A DNA stretch of 64,000 bases, taken from a virus. The notes below the pieces were generated by a model that was given only the letters and a program-made list of their open reading frames with translations, made no database searches and was not told the DNA's origin. Shown in pieces: positions 8,640-17,095 of the stretch. The stretch is taken from positions 27,469 to 91,468 of the IMG/VR virus record IMGVR_UViG_3300050821_007139. One strand, written 5' to 3'. The number at the start of each line of letters is the position of its first letter. The stretch's first letter is position 1. Position numbers and translations under genes: made by a program.

Positions 8640-8983
8640 CTAAGATCATAACCCGAGTCATCTCGACGTTCGACACAAGTGGAAATGCGACATTGGTGAT
8701 TCCGAATCACGCCGAGAGCGTATCGCTAAAATTCTACGAGAATCCGCCGGACGATATTGGACAGCAGATTGCGGTAATCTTACTATTGGATGATCCGCCT
8801 ATCGTAGCTGGGACACACGAGCGTAAGTTTGTAATCGTACCAGACGGCCAGCCTGTGCCGGTAGAGTTTAAGAAGTATGTAGCTACTTTTCCTTACGGGC
8901 CGAATAAGATATTGGTTCATTGTATCGAAGTAGGGATACAGGAGATGGGAAGTTTTAATCCTGATACAGCAGTGATTTCATGA
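8636..8983 (+). CDS. Beta-rich small protein with C-terminal FNP motif
   Basis: 115 aa. Alternating hydrophobic residues suggest a beta sandwich. The C-terminus reads MGSFNPDTAVIS, which matches the ends of the proteins at 59364 (TGDFNPELATIT) and 59823 (VGNFNPATAVIT). The shared end suggests a common decoration or attachment role on the virion. ATGA overlaps both its start and the next gene. Confidence 0.6.
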   Translation: MTKIITRVISTFDTSGNATLVIPNHAESVSLKFYENPPDDIGQQIAVILLLDDPPIVAGTHERKFVIVPDGQPVPVEFKKYVATFPYGPNKILVHCIEVGIQEMGSFNPDTAVIS

Positions 8984-9489
8984 TGCGTTTAATCGCGGGC
9001 CTAGCTATACTAATCATCTCGTATATTCCAGTTTCGGCACAGATCACTAGCCTTTCGCCAGATTTGATAGTGAATTGTCCTAATGGAGCGCTCCCTTGCA
9101 CCATTGCTTCTCGCGCGCCTTTAGTTACTCATGGAGAGCAAAGTCTTAGTCTTGATCAAACCTTTATAGGAATGACTGTGGTGAGATCCTGCGCACCAGC
9201 GACTTGCCTGACAGGGATGAAAGACACTGTTGTTGATCCTTCAGTAATCGGTAAGAATAACTCCTTTGGCGTATGCACCGGCGCTGGATGGGATACCATA
9301 AGTGCAGTGACGCCTGTAATAAATGGCGCCAAATGGATATCGTTAACTCAGTGGCAATGCGCTGATTTCTTTTCGGACGGAACGAATTACCTGGTTGTAT
9401 TAAGTTGGCAGGCGGGAAATAATATGCAAAGGTGTCCGACAGGGCAACATATGACTTCGGCAGCGCCTTTCAGGTGCGGGCCGCCATAA
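8980..9489 (+). CDS. Secreted cysteine-containing protein
   Basis: 169 aa with a signal peptide (about 1-20, ending VSAQ). The mature part has about eight cysteines (CPNG, LPCT, SCAPATCLTG, VCTG, WQCAD, RCPTG, RCGPP) and probably forms disulfides in the periplasm or outside. It belongs to the group of exported phage proteins that includes 12591, 12981, 27826, 28462 and 53350. No family recognised. Confidence 0.65.
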   Translation: MMRLIAGLAILIISYIPVSAQITSLSPDLIVNCPNGALPCTIASRAPLVTHGEQSLSLDQTFIGMTVVRSCAPATCLTGMKDTVVDPSVIGKNNSFGVCTGAGWDTISAVTPVINGAKWISLTQWQCADFFSDGTNYLVVLSWQAGNNMQRCPTGQHMTSAAPFRCGPP

Positions 9490-9581
9490 TGACCAACTGG
9501 CAGGCTCAGTTGCTTGTAACCACCAGTATTATTCTCGCGATGATAGCAATCGTCATTTGGGGAATGTGGGATTATTTATAA
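9489..9581 (+). CDS. 30-aa single-span membrane peptide
   Basis: The ATG shares one base with the preceding stop (TAATG). The product is almost entirely one hydrophobic helix (VTTSIILAMIAIVIWGMW) with a short polar start. Size and position fit the phage's set of small membrane peptides; role unknown. Confidence 0.45.
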   Translation: MTNWQAQLLVTTSIILAMIAIVIWGMWDYL

Positions 9582-9599
9582 ACAAGGGCTAGGGCGTTC

Positions 9600-9926
9600 A
9601 TGATCGACAAGCAATATACTGTGGAAGAAATAGACCGCATGCGATCGGCGGTGCGTTATATAATATTTCCCGATGGCCATTTCTCTGACGATTTTCCTAT
9701 AGAAGAAAGGTATGTACAAAAGCAGACCGAAGATCAGCTTCGGACGTACATGATAAATGGGACACGCCCTGAAGAATTAGAAGAATTGGTAAGTGATAAA
9801 GAAGAATGGCTTAGATGGAGAAATAAAGAACGACAGAAATGTTGGGATACTGCTCCTCCTGATAGCACAGTAAAATACCCTGAAGAAATACAAGGCAATT
9901 GGCGTCCCGGACGGAAGGCAACATAA
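9600..9926 (+). CDS. Charged hypothetical protein (108 aa)
   Basis: Rich in E, R, K and W, with a helical centre (QTEDQLRTYMINGTRPEELEELV) and a basic end. No membrane segment or signal. It precedes the sedolisin gene by 13 bases. The YTVEEIDRMR start resembles many small phage helical proteins, but no specific family is recognised. Confidence 0.6.
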   Translation: MIDKQYTVEEIDRMRSAVRYIIFPDGHFSDDFPIEERYVQKQTEDQLRTYMINGTRPEELEELVSDKEEWLRWRNKERQKCWDTAPPDSTVKYPEEIQGNWRPGRKAT

Positions 9927-9939
9927 GGACTATAGTTAT

Positions 9940-11055
9940 ATGAGCATAATTACAACACAATCTATGCATTCTTATCTTAAATACCCAAGCGCCGACAATA
10001 TCTTAGTTGATATGCATGGGAATGATTTTCCTTGGCGAGTGCCCCAGCTTTGCGCTTCTTATAATTGGCCTACAAATGCGCCAGGTGGCGGAGTTATAGG
10101 TATAGTCGAATTAGGAGGCGCCTGGATTTGGAATGATATGGGGAAGTTCTTCACCGGCTTAAATCAGCCGGTTCCTAAAATTGGCGATTTCTCTGTTGAT
10201 GGAGCGATGAATAATGGAGATATCACAGACCCTGCTTCAGCAGAAGTAACGCTAGATATACAGATTGCTGGAGCATCTTATTTCGCAGCGACTGGAAAGC
10301 CAGCGATAATAAGGGTATATTGGGCCGGAAATACCGTCAATGCAATCTCGCAGTCTATCACGAGAGCAGCTGCTGACGGGTGTGATACGTGCTCGATATC
10401 TTGGGGCGCTGATGAGGCTAATTGGGGAAATGCTGCAGCAATGCAACTTGAAGCCGCTGCCGCTGCAGCAGTTGGAGCTGGGATGATAGTATTCGCCGCT
10501 GCCGGCGATAATGACTCTAGCGATGGCGGGCCGACTGCCGCTAATGTAGATCTTCCAGCATCGGCCCCACACGTTATTGGATGCGGAGGAACAACTAGAC
10601 CGCATAGCCCTAGTGCGGTTAAACCTGAAATAGTATGGAATCAATCGCCCGGTAACGCTAATGGCGAAGGTACGGGCGGCGGATTTTCTACTATCTTTCC
10701 TGTCTCACCTTGGATGGCAGGGGCGCCGTCTGGCCCAGGCAGGATGGTCCCTGATTTAGCCGCTAATGCAGATCCAAATACTGGCTATCATGTAACTCTT
10801 GGCGGCCGAGATGTTATTTTTGGCGGCACGTCGGCAGTAGCGCCTCTATATGCCGGATTATTCGCCTCGTTCGGCCTCAAGCTTGGATTTGTCGCACCCA
10901 AACTTTGGGCGAACCAGCTAGCGTTTAATGATATTACCAAGGGCGACAATGGCCAGTTTCGGGCGCTTGTGGGGCCAGACGCTGTGACTGGCTTGGGATC
11001 GCCTCGAGGAGCTCGCCTATCTGATCTATTCGCGCTCCGTCTATATATGAGGTAA
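9940..11055 (+). CDS. S53 family serine-carboxyl peptidase (sedolisin/kumamolisin-like)
   Basis: 371 aa with the sedolisin catalytic set: Glu102 and Asp106 in AEVTLDIQIA, the oxyanion-hole Asp190 in AAAGDNDSSDGG, and Ser298 in GGTSAVAPL. The ExxxD spacing and the GTSAxxP motif are as in kumamolisin. Near the end, FNDITKGDNG (about 329-338) and TGLGSPRG match the calcium-site region. It lacks the large propeptide and signal peptide of cellular sedolisins, so it starts at the catalytic domain. Known members act at acid pH as endopeptidases. Placed between a hypothetical gene and a holin candidate, it may act in lysis, virion entry or on surface proteins; this is inference. Confidence 0.88.
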   Translation: MSIITTQSMHSYLKYPSADNILVDMHGNDFPWRVPQLCASYNWPTNAPGGGVIGIVELGGAWIWNDMGKFFTGLNQPVPKIGDFSVDGAMNNGDITDPASAEVTLDIQIAGASYFAATGKPAIIRVYWAGNTVNAISQSITRAAADGCDTCSISWGADEANWGNAAAMQLEAAAAAAVGAGMIVFAAAGDNDSSDGGPTAANVDLPASAPHVIGCGGTTRPHSPSAVKPEIVWNQSPGNANGEGTGGGFSTIFPVSPWMAGAPSGPGRMVPDLAANADPNTGYHVTLGGRDVIFGGTSAVAPLYAGLFASFGLKLGFVAPKLWANQLAFNDITKGDNGQFRALVGPDAVTGLGSPRGARLSDLFALRLYMR

Positions 11056-11057
11056 AT

Positions 11058-11249
11058 ATGAATAAATGGGTTGATGTAGGGATTACAGCATTAACAGCAT
11101 TTATTATTACAGCTGGAGGAGCATATACGACTATTGTAACTGGAACAACTGCAAGTCCAGATACTGCTCAGATAGTGACGTGTATTGTTGCAGGAGTTAT
11201 GGCGGCCGCATTAGTCGTACAGAAACATTTAGCTCCGCCGCCGCAATAA
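11058..11249 (+). CDS. Two-span membrane protein, holin candidate
   Basis: 63 aa with two hydrophobic helices (about 5-28 and 38-56) and short polar ends, the layout of class II-type holins. It starts two bases after the protease stop and is the last gene of the rightward operon before a structured noncoding spacer. Holins permeabilise the inner membrane to release endolysin. Topology and location support the call; sequence similarity was not tested. Confidence 0.6.
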   Translation: MNKWVDVGITALTAFIITAGGAYTTIVTGTTASPDTAQIVTCIVAGVMAAALVVQKHLAPPPQ

Positions 11250-11261
11250 AGGATATCTTGT

Positions 11262-11398
11262 ATTGGCGTTACACAGGGCGACGACCGTAAGGGAATATCT
11301 GCGTAGCGAGTTAAGTCTTGGCTTAGCTTCGCCCCTGGTATCCAAGTCCCTGCACTCTAAGCCCAAGGGACGGCGCACCGGCCTGGTCCTCCGGCAAG
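11262..11398 (+). ncRNA. Recurring structured element, copy A
   Basis: No good frame fits in 11250-11545. The segment shares ATTGGCGT, CGACCGTAAGG, ACTCTAAGCC and GGACGGC...CTGGTCC, in this order, with copy B at 18066-18202 on the minus strand, and the first two blocks with copy C at 50859. Likely stems are CAGGGCGA (11274-11281) with TCGCCCCTG, and GGATA (11251) with TATCC (11339). The element reads in the same direction as the genes before it. Further perfect hairpins follow at 11395-11412 and 11424-11454 (10-bp stem). No known RNA class recognised. Confidence 0.5.
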
Positions 11399-11502
11399 AT
11401 TATTCAATCTTGGGCATTTAATTGTATATTAACGTGCATTCTTGGTTAATATACTGGCGGCCGGAAAGAGCTGGGCAGCCATGTGTCAAATGCCAAACTT
11501 GA

Positions 11503-11541
11503 TTGGAGCTACCTAGAGATGCACCTAGGTAGTAGCTCCAA
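11503..11541. terminator. Long hairpin at convergent gene ends
   Basis: TTGGAGCTACCTAG (11503-11516) pairs with CTAGGTAGTAGCTCCAA (11525-11541) with a three-base bulge. It lies past the stop of the leftward gene at 11546 and at the end of the rightward structured spacer, so it could end transcription from both sides. No long T-run follows on either strand. Confidence 0.5.
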
Positions 11542-11545
11542 GAGA

Positions 11546-11737
11546 TTAAATATTTGTCTCTTTAAGCTTAGCTTTGTAAGCTTGTTTTGCAGCTTCACGA
11601 GCTTTTGCTCTACGAAGAATTTGTTTGGCTCTTTCTACTACCATCCAATGGAGGTCACCCCAAATTGTGATTAATACTCCTATGAATACTCCTAGGCAAA
11701 AAATTCTAAAAGCCCAACTATTAAGTATGTCTGTCAT
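11546..11737 (-). CDS. Single-span membrane protein with basic tail, antisense to the lipoprotein gene
   Basis: 63 aa. One N-terminal helix (about 9-27), then a long basic helical tail (RAKQILRRAKAREAAKQAYK). AGAGGAAAG and AAGG precede its ATG on the minus strand, giving it a good ribosome site. Its 5' half lies opposite the start of the lipoprotein gene at 11682. Inner-membrane anchor plus charged helix is the layout of an i-spanin, and the partner lipoprotein overlaps on the other strand. Either frame alone could be spurious. Confidence 0.5.
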   Translation of the reverse strand: MTDILNSWAFRIFCLGVFIGVLITIWGDLHWMVVERAKQILRRAKAREAAKQAYKAKLKETNI

Positions 11738-12563
11738 AGCCTTATTTCTTTCCTCTTGTTCTGGATCTTTAACTGCAACACCGCCAGCACAACCTACGCC
11801 AGAGGCTATTCAGGCTTTGAATATCAGACTATTAGCTATTTCTTCCGATCCAATAATGACTTGGCAAATAGGAAATTATTCTGTTCGGTCGGCTTGTCAT
11901 GCTTATCTTAATGCTATGGCGGCGCGAAGTGCCAATATTAATCTTGCATCTGGCTCCCTTGGTCTTGCTGGGCCGGCAGCTGCAGGGTTTTTAGTAGCCG
12001 GATCAAATCCTATGGGAGCGGCTGCTGCAGGAGCTATAGCGGCTCTTGGGCAAACATTCTTGAATCTATTTAATTCTAGCGGCTCAATTCCTTATACTGC
12101 TGAAACATCTGGCATCATCCAAGCCGCCCTTGATGCTTATGAGGGTGGAGTTAATCTTTCTCCACCCTCAAGTATTCCCCAAGCAATTTCTTATATTGAT
12201 GATCTCTGGTGGCAATGCTCAGCTGGTGGATATGCAATATTAGTTAGTAAGGCTATTAGTACGGCTAATATTGGCGTTCAGATGAATGGAATGTTTTCGT
12301 TCCGTTCACTTACACCGACAGGTCGGCCGGTGATTACTGTAAATCCACCGCCAACTACTACAAATTCAACATTCGAAGAAATGCCACTACCGCGACCCAG
12401 ATTGCACCGTAAAATAGCACCGCCACTAGCACGGCAACAAATAGCGTCACCAGAGGCGGCCAATTTACCTGCCAATTTACCTGACGATCTTGATAAGCTG
12501 GCTCGTCTGCGTTGGCTAAAGGCAACTTGGACTTGTGTTCGGATGTTAGATGGAACATGTTAG
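11682..12563 (+). CDS. Putative lipoprotein
   Basis: 293 aa from ATG 11682, chosen because it gives a basic n-region (TPRQKILKAQ), a hydrophobic core and a lipobox LSSC. A longer TTG frame upstream has no signal character. The mature protein is Ala/Gly-rich in the middle (about 95-150), with possible membrane-like stretches, then Pro/Thr-rich and finally a charged region with W and two cysteines. Lipid attachment to the outer membrane is inferred from the lipobox. It is convergent with the leftward block. An o-spanin role would be unusual at this length. Confidence 0.6.
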   Translation: MNTPRQKILKAQLLSMSVIALFLSSCSGSLTATPPAQPTPEAIQALNIRLLAISSDPIMTWQIGNYSVRSACHAYLNAMAARSANINLASGSLGLAGPAAAGFLVAGSNPMGAAAAGAIAALGQTFLNLFNSSGSIPYTAETSGIIQAALDAYEGGVNLSPPSSIPQAISYIDDLWWQCSAGGYAILVSKAISTANIGVQMNGMFSFRSLTPTGRPVITVNPPPTTTNSTFEEMPLPRPRLHRKIAPPLARQQIASPEAANLPANLPDDLDKLARLRWLKATWTCVRMLDGTC

Positions 12564-12590
12564 TACCATTTATTTCCTTTCCTATTGCAT

Positions 12591-12965
12591 TTATTCCCAG
12601 CTGACTTTACAAACTATCACTACGTTGTCTCCACAAATACCGGGAGTTACAGCTGCACATGGAGATATTTGAAATACGATCGGAGCTTGACTCAAGTCGC
12701 TTGCACTGATATTTCCCCAATTTGCTGCACCGCCAGCAGTCGTTAGATCGACGCCGTAAACAATTCCGTCATCTGAGCCGACTCCATATCTCCCGGTCGC
12801 AGGGGTACTCGCTGTTCCTGGCACCGCCGTATAAAACCAGCCGCAATCTGGATGATTTGGTCCATTTGCCGTTGATGAACCATGTAATACTGCATTACCC
12901 GATCCGGCATTAGCTACACTTGTGAGCAACAAAAATGCCGATGTAAACGCTAACAGCTTATTCAT
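12591..12965 (-). CDS. Secreted small protein with cysteines
   Basis: 124 aa with a signal peptide (about 1-20, ending ANAG). The mature part is Gly/Ala/Thr-rich with four cysteines (DCGW, PCAAV, ICGD, VCKV), a periplasmic or extracellular type. It is the last gene of the leftward block. AGGAGAAAG lies just upstream of its start on the minus strand. No family recognised. Confidence 0.65.
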   Translation of the reverse strand: MNKLLAFTSAFLLLTSVANAGSGNAVLHGSSTANGPNHPDCGWFYTAVPGTASTPATGRYGVGSDDGIVYGVDLTTAGGAANWGNISASDLSQAPIVFQISPCAAVTPGICGDNVVIVCKVSWE

Positions 12966-12980
12966 CTTACTTTCTCCTTT

Positions 12981-13604
12981 TTAAGGTCCTGGATAAAAGT
13001 GCAGTCCGCAACTACACTGACCCGTACACATATTTACTAGATATGCACATGCAGGGCCAGATAACCCACTTGGATTCCCTAGCAGAAATACTCCCTCTAA
13101 AGTTCCTACAAAACTATAATGCCCTCCTCCATCGCATATTCCTCCAGGTGATAGATTATTCAACTCTGCTCGTGGGCCGAATGATACTCCAGATACTCCT
13201 ATTGCTTGTACTAGTCTTACATGCGTTCCTAATATAGCTTGTGCTCCATTCATTGCCTTTAAATCGCAATCATTCGCGCTTAAACCCGTAAGCTTCTGCA
13301 ACCCTGCACCAAATGCAGGATTTCCTATATTTGGCACACAAGGAAATCCTCTTCCTCCTGGCACTTGACTACCCATTCTTGGGTTGCACGGACCTTGAGT
13401 CTGAAATCCAACCCAAACATTGTTATGTTCCGCTACATTGTCATTGCTAAAATTGTTTAGCAATCTTCCAATTATTAATTGCGCCGTGATATCTACCACC
13501 ACACCCGCAACAATATCGCTTATTGCTGGTTGCCCTGCTTTTGCTGGCCAACCATGAACCAATAACCATCCTAATATTAACGCTCCTATTCCTATTGATC
13601 TCAT
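12981..13604 (-). CDS. Secreted cysteine-rich protein
   Basis: 207 aa with a signal peptide (about 1-23, ending AKAG). The mature protein has about ten cysteines, clustered at the end (CAYLVNMCTGQCSCG), suggesting disulfides. It lies between nrdJ and another secreted protein, an odd place for an exported protein in a replication block. Function unknown. Confidence 0.65.
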   Translation of the reverse strand: MRSIGIGALILGWLLVHGWPAKAGQPAISDIVAGVVVDITAQLIIGRLLNNFSNDNVAEHNNVWVGFQTQGPCNPRMGSQVPGGRGFPCVPNIGNPAFGAGLQKLTGLSANDCDLKAMNGAQAILGTHVRLVQAIGVSGVSFGPRAELNNLSPGGICDGGGHYSFVGTLEGVFLLGNPSGLSGPACAYLVNMCTGQCSCGLHFYPGP

Positions 13605-13621
13605 TCCTTTTTACTCCTTCT

Positions 13622-16570
13622 TTATCCACAGCCGGTGTTATTGCCACAGTTTGGGCATGTTAGACAAGTTCCAGTTTGGTTCATTTCAGAGCCGCATTCG
13701 GGACATAAAGTTCCTGAGCGATAAGAAATTAAATCTTCATGATTTTGATTTACATTTTCATTTTGATCTCCTATCAAATCTTTAGCAACTTGAACAAGAT
13801 TAGAATTACCCAGGTCGTTACGGGCTAAATATGTTATTCCAAGATCACGGAAGATTAGGTCCACAATGCTTGAACAAAGTTTAATCGTATCATGGCCTTG
13901 GACGATTCCGGAAGGCTCAAAGCGAGAATGTGTAAAGGCGTCTATATATTCCTCAAGTGGCACCCCGTATTGGATTCCAAGTGAAATTGCTTTTGAAAAA
14001 CATTCCATTAATGCTCGCGTGGTTGAACCTTCCTTAGATAGGTCTACAAAAATCTCACCTAGTGAACCATCAGAATAATTTCCGGTATGAAGGTACAATG
14101 TCTGACCGTTGATCTTATATTTATTTGTATATCCTCTGCGGCGTTCGGGTAAAGAAATTCTCTCGCCTCGGTAATGACCGTTAGGTTTAGTAGTAATATT
14201 CTGTAAATTTCCGTAATTCTCTTTATCTATTGATATAGATTCTTCTGTTAATGTCCATTTGTCTTGAGATTTAGTTTTACTATAAATAGAGCTGGTATAT
14301 AGTTCATTTGTTTCGCTTATGGCTTTATTAAGCAATTCTTCTTTAGCCCAAATCTCTTCTTTTGTATTTGAACTTAATGGCTGCGCTAACTTACATCCGT
14401 CTCGATAGATTGAGATTGATTTGAGGCCAAGTTTATGAGCCAATCTATAAATTTTATCTACATCTGCAACCGTAGCTTTATTTGGCATATTGACGGTTTT
14501 ACTGACTCCGCCGGATAAGAACGGCTGCACAGCCGCTACCATTTTAACATGGCCTTCAGGAGAAATACAATTTTCTCCGACCGCAGTTGCGAATACGGGC
14601 CAATGTTCTTCTTTTATCCATTTTCTAATATCAAATCCGGCTTCGACTTGTTTAACGATTTGGGTAGCTTTTGTAGAATCGTAGCCTAGTTCAAATAAAG
14701 CCCCGTATACGGATTGATTAATAAATTTCATGTTACCTCCCCCGGCTAGTTTCTTGGATTTAACTAGGGCAAAATCCGGCTCTATACCTGTAGTATCGCA
14801 ATCCATTAAGAGCGCTATTGTTCCAGTTGGCGCGATCAAAGTTACTTGAGCATTGCGAAAAATAATAGAATCACTTAAAAGAGTTTTCCAAACAAGATAT
14901 GCTTTACTGTCTATTACTGTCATTGGAGTAACTTGGGCTTTTCTGTAATGTTTATATATAATTTCGTGCATGAATTTACTATTTTCGCCGAATCTTAGAA
15001 ATGGACCTAGTTCGCCTGCTAGTTCAGCACTAGTTTTATAAGCAATGGCAGTCATTAGAGAAGTAATTGCGCCTGCTATACTTCTTCCTTCATCGCTATC
15101 ATAGGCTAAACCGTTGCGCATGATTAGTGCGCCAAGATTAGCATAACCGAGGCCCAAAGTACGGTAATTGTAACTTCCTAGAGCGATCTCCTTTGAGGGA
15201 AAACTAGCCATATAGACGCTGATTTCGAGTACTATGGTCCATAATCTTGTTGCGTGTTCAAAAGCTTCGATATCAAAATCTTTATTGGTTTTTAAAAATT
15301 TACATAAATTTAATGAAGCCAAATTACAAGCGGTATTATCTAAGTGGAGGTATTCCCCGCACGGGTTAGATGCATTGATATCACCATCAGCCTTGCAAGT
15401 GTGCCAGGATTGAATCGTATCATGAAATTGAACCCCTGGATCTCCGCACTCCCAAGCGGAGCTACAGATTTGATCCCATAATTCCTTTGCTTCAAGTACT
15501 TTAGTGACATGTCCTGTTGTACGTTCAGTCAGGAACCATGGTTTGTCTTCGCTAAGCGCATCGATAAAACTATCTGTAACTCGAACTGAGTTGTTAGAAT
15601 TTTGGCCTGATACTGTATCTAAAGCTTCATCGGGGCTCCAAGCTTCGGTAGCTGAAAGGACCTTTGCTTTCTCTTCTTCTTTAACTTTCCAATTTATAAA
15701 ATCTTCAATTTCAGGATGATCAAGATCACAAACTCTCATTAAGGCCGCACGGCGTGTTGTTCCGCCGGATTTAATGGCGCCAGCCGCCCGATCGCCGACA
15801 CGAAGGAAACTCATCATGCCGGAGCTAGTTCCGCCACCGGATAATAATTCTCCCTTGGCTCTCAACTTGCTTACATTTGTCCCTGAACCTGATCCGTATT
15901 TAAAGATCTTTGCTTCACGCAACCAAAGGTCCATAATTCCGCCGGGATTGACTAGATTATCATCTACTGGTTGAATAAAACAAGCGTGCGGAGTTGGATA
16001 TTCGTAAGAGTCCTTACATTCGACTTGATTTCCGTCCTCGTCGTTTCTCCATTGACCATTAACATTTCCGGTAATTCCATAGGCCCAATATAAGCCTGTG
16101 TTAAACCATTGTGGCGAATTGGGCGCTCCGATTTGCTTTGCGAGCATCAAGTAAAGCTCGTCATAGAATATTTGAGCATCATCGTGATTATCTAAGATTC
16201 CTTCGCGCCAGCCCCAATAAGTCCAACAACCTGCGAGCCGATGGAAGACTTGCTTGGCGGAGGTTTCGGAACCGAAAGTTAAGTTTATATCAGGTGCTGG
16301 AATGGATGGTAGGAGCCAAATTGGCATTTCGCCATGAAGTTCTTCGTCCCCTTTTAAATACCCTGTCTTATTTGGCATTCCGGCTTTACGAAAATATTTT
16401 TGCGCTAAGATATCTGTTGCAGTTTGACTCCAATGATCTGGGACTTCAATATCTTTCATCTCGAAGATTATATTTCCTTCGAGATCGGTTATTTGAGAGT
16501 CTACTCGTTTCCACGCGACTTGATCTTGAACTGGTGTATTGGGTAAAGAATAAAATCTCTCGAATTTCAT
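13622..16570 (-). CDS. nrdJ: Adenosylcobalamin-dependent (class II) ribonucleotide reductase
   Basis: 982 aa. It converts ribonucleotides to deoxyribonucleotides using B12, without an R2 subunit. NPCGEYLHLDNTACNLASLNL (about 400-420) is the active-site region and PNKATVADVDK follows the second substrate region. A TSCPD-type module lies at about 810-915 (NGQTLYLHTGNYSDGSLGEIF), as in NrdJ enzymes. The C-terminus carries CPEC...CPNC...C, the redox or zinc cysteines. The N-terminus TDLEGNIIFEMKDIEVPDHW fits the ATP-cone-less class. Length is typical. It supplies dNTPs for the polymerase genes further along the same strand and relies on host cobalamin. Confidence 0.95.
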   Translation of the reverse strand: MKFERFYSLPNTPVQDQVAWKRVDSQITDLEGNIIFEMKDIEVPDHWSQTATDILAQKYFRKAGMPNKTGYLKGDEELHGEMPIWLLPSIPAPDINLTFGSETSAKQVFHRLAGCWTYWGWREGILDNHDDAQIFYDELYLMLAKQIGAPNSPQWFNTGLYWAYGITGNVNGQWRNDEDGNQVECKDSYEYPTPHACFIQPVDDNLVNPGGIMDLWLREAKIFKYGSGSGTNVSKLRAKGELLSGGGTSSGMMSFLRVGDRAAGAIKSGGTTRRAALMRVCDLDHPEIEDFINWKVKEEEKAKVLSATEAWSPDEALDTVSGQNSNNSVRVTDSFIDALSEDKPWFLTERTTGHVTKVLEAKELWDQICSSAWECGDPGVQFHDTIQSWHTCKADGDINASNPCGEYLHLDNTACNLASLNLCKFLKTNKDFDIEAFEHATRLWTIVLEISVYMASFPSKEIALGSYNYRTLGLGYANLGALIMRNGLAYDSDEGRSIAGAITSLMTAIAYKTSAELAGELGPFLRFGENSKFMHEIIYKHYRKAQVTPMTVIDSKAYLVWKTLLSDSIIFRNAQVTLIAPTGTIALLMDCDTTGIEPDFALVKSKKLAGGGNMKFINQSVYGALFELGYDSTKATQIVKQVEAGFDIRKWIKEEHWPVFATAVGENCISPEGHVKMVAAVQPFLSGGVSKTVNMPNKATVADVDKIYRLAHKLGLKSISIYRDGCKLAQPLSSNTKEEIWAKEELLNKAISETNELYTSSIYSKTKSQDKWTLTEESISIDKENYGNLQNITTKPNGHYRGERISLPERRRGYTNKYKINGQTLYLHTGNYSDGSLGEIFVDLSKEGSTTRALMECFSKAISLGIQYGVPLEEYIDAFTHSRFEPSGIVQGHDTIKLCSSIVDLIFRDLGITYLARNDLGNSNLVQVAKDLIGDQNENVNQNHEDLISYRSGTLCPECGSEMNQTGTCLTCPNCGNNTGCG

Positions 16571-16806
16571 TAATTTAGCTCCTTTTCCCAGCTAAATGAA
16601 GGTATAATTCCACTCTCAGAGATAGCAAGTTCAGCATTTTCTGACAATAAGTGGGCAAGGGTATGCTTAGGCTTCCTTCCAGGGCGTTTGCAACGTGAGG
16701 AACCGAGTAAGATATTTAGGGCTTCTTTTTTATTCCTTCGCCACCTTTGTGTTCGCTCAATGTGCTTCTTTGGGTCTTCATTTATCTTTGCTACTAGCCA
16801 GGTCAT
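16570..16806 (-). CDS. Basic hypothetical protein (78 aa)
   Basis: Start set at ATG 16806 (GGAAAG upstream) rather than the longer frame. Basic N-terminal half with IERTQRWRRNKKEALN and CKRPGRKPKH, so nucleic-acid contact is possible. Its stop shares one base with the nrdJ start. No family recognised. Confidence 0.6.
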   Translation of the reverse strand: MTWLVAKINEDPKKHIERTQRWRRNKKEALNILLGSSRCKRPGRKPKHTLAHLLSENAELAISESGIIPSFSWEKELN

Positions 16807-16813
16807 AATGATA

Positions 16814-17095
16814 TTACTTTCCGAATTGCAAATGGTGAATTGCATCCGCTGCTTCTGATAATGCGTGTTTTGTTTCGATAGAATGAGGTAATATATCGCG
16901 AAGGCGGAGAACTATTAATTCTGCTTGATCCCTCATTTGTTCCACAGTTTTGGGCGGAGTAAAATGGGCCTTCCAAAGTGGATGGTTTGGATGCCATGCT
17001 AAACCACATACTTCTTGAGATAAGGGTTTTATAGATTTTGGCATATAGAAATTTTCTTTAGCTTTAATATGGTGATACATAAGTAGTATTGCCAT
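16814..17095 (-). CDS. Small helical hypothetical protein
   Basis: 93 aa, or 76 aa if it starts at ATG 17044. The C-terminal two thirds (PPKTVEQMRDQAELIVLRL...HSIETKHALSEAADAIHHL) is clearly helical and reads like small phage proteins with a conserved ExxxAL...EAxxAI helix. It overlaps the upstream secreted-protein gene by 32 bases if the longer start is used, which favours ATG 17044. Function unknown. Confidence 0.6.
   Translation of the reverse strand: MAILLMYHHIKAKENFYMPKSIKPLSQEVCGLAWHPNHPLWKAHFTPPKTVEQMRDQAELIVLRLRDILPHSIETKHALSEAADAIHHLQFGK

Noticed and set aside
11250-11470. Recurring element as a known RNA (tRNA, tmRNA, RNase P, hammerhead, twister, HDV-like)
   Set aside because: No T-arm, CCA, conserved ribozyme core or RNase P motif could be fitted; matches to single short words only.
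16570-16900. Cobalamin riboswitch upstream of the B12-dependent reductase
   Set aside because: The upstream region is fully coding with overlapping genes, and no B12-box-like sequence or room for a leader exists.
16814-17095. Anti-defence sponge (Acb2-like) identity for the small helical protein
   Set aside because: Only a loose likeness in one helix (S-x-E-x-x-x-AL...EA..AI); not enough to name it.
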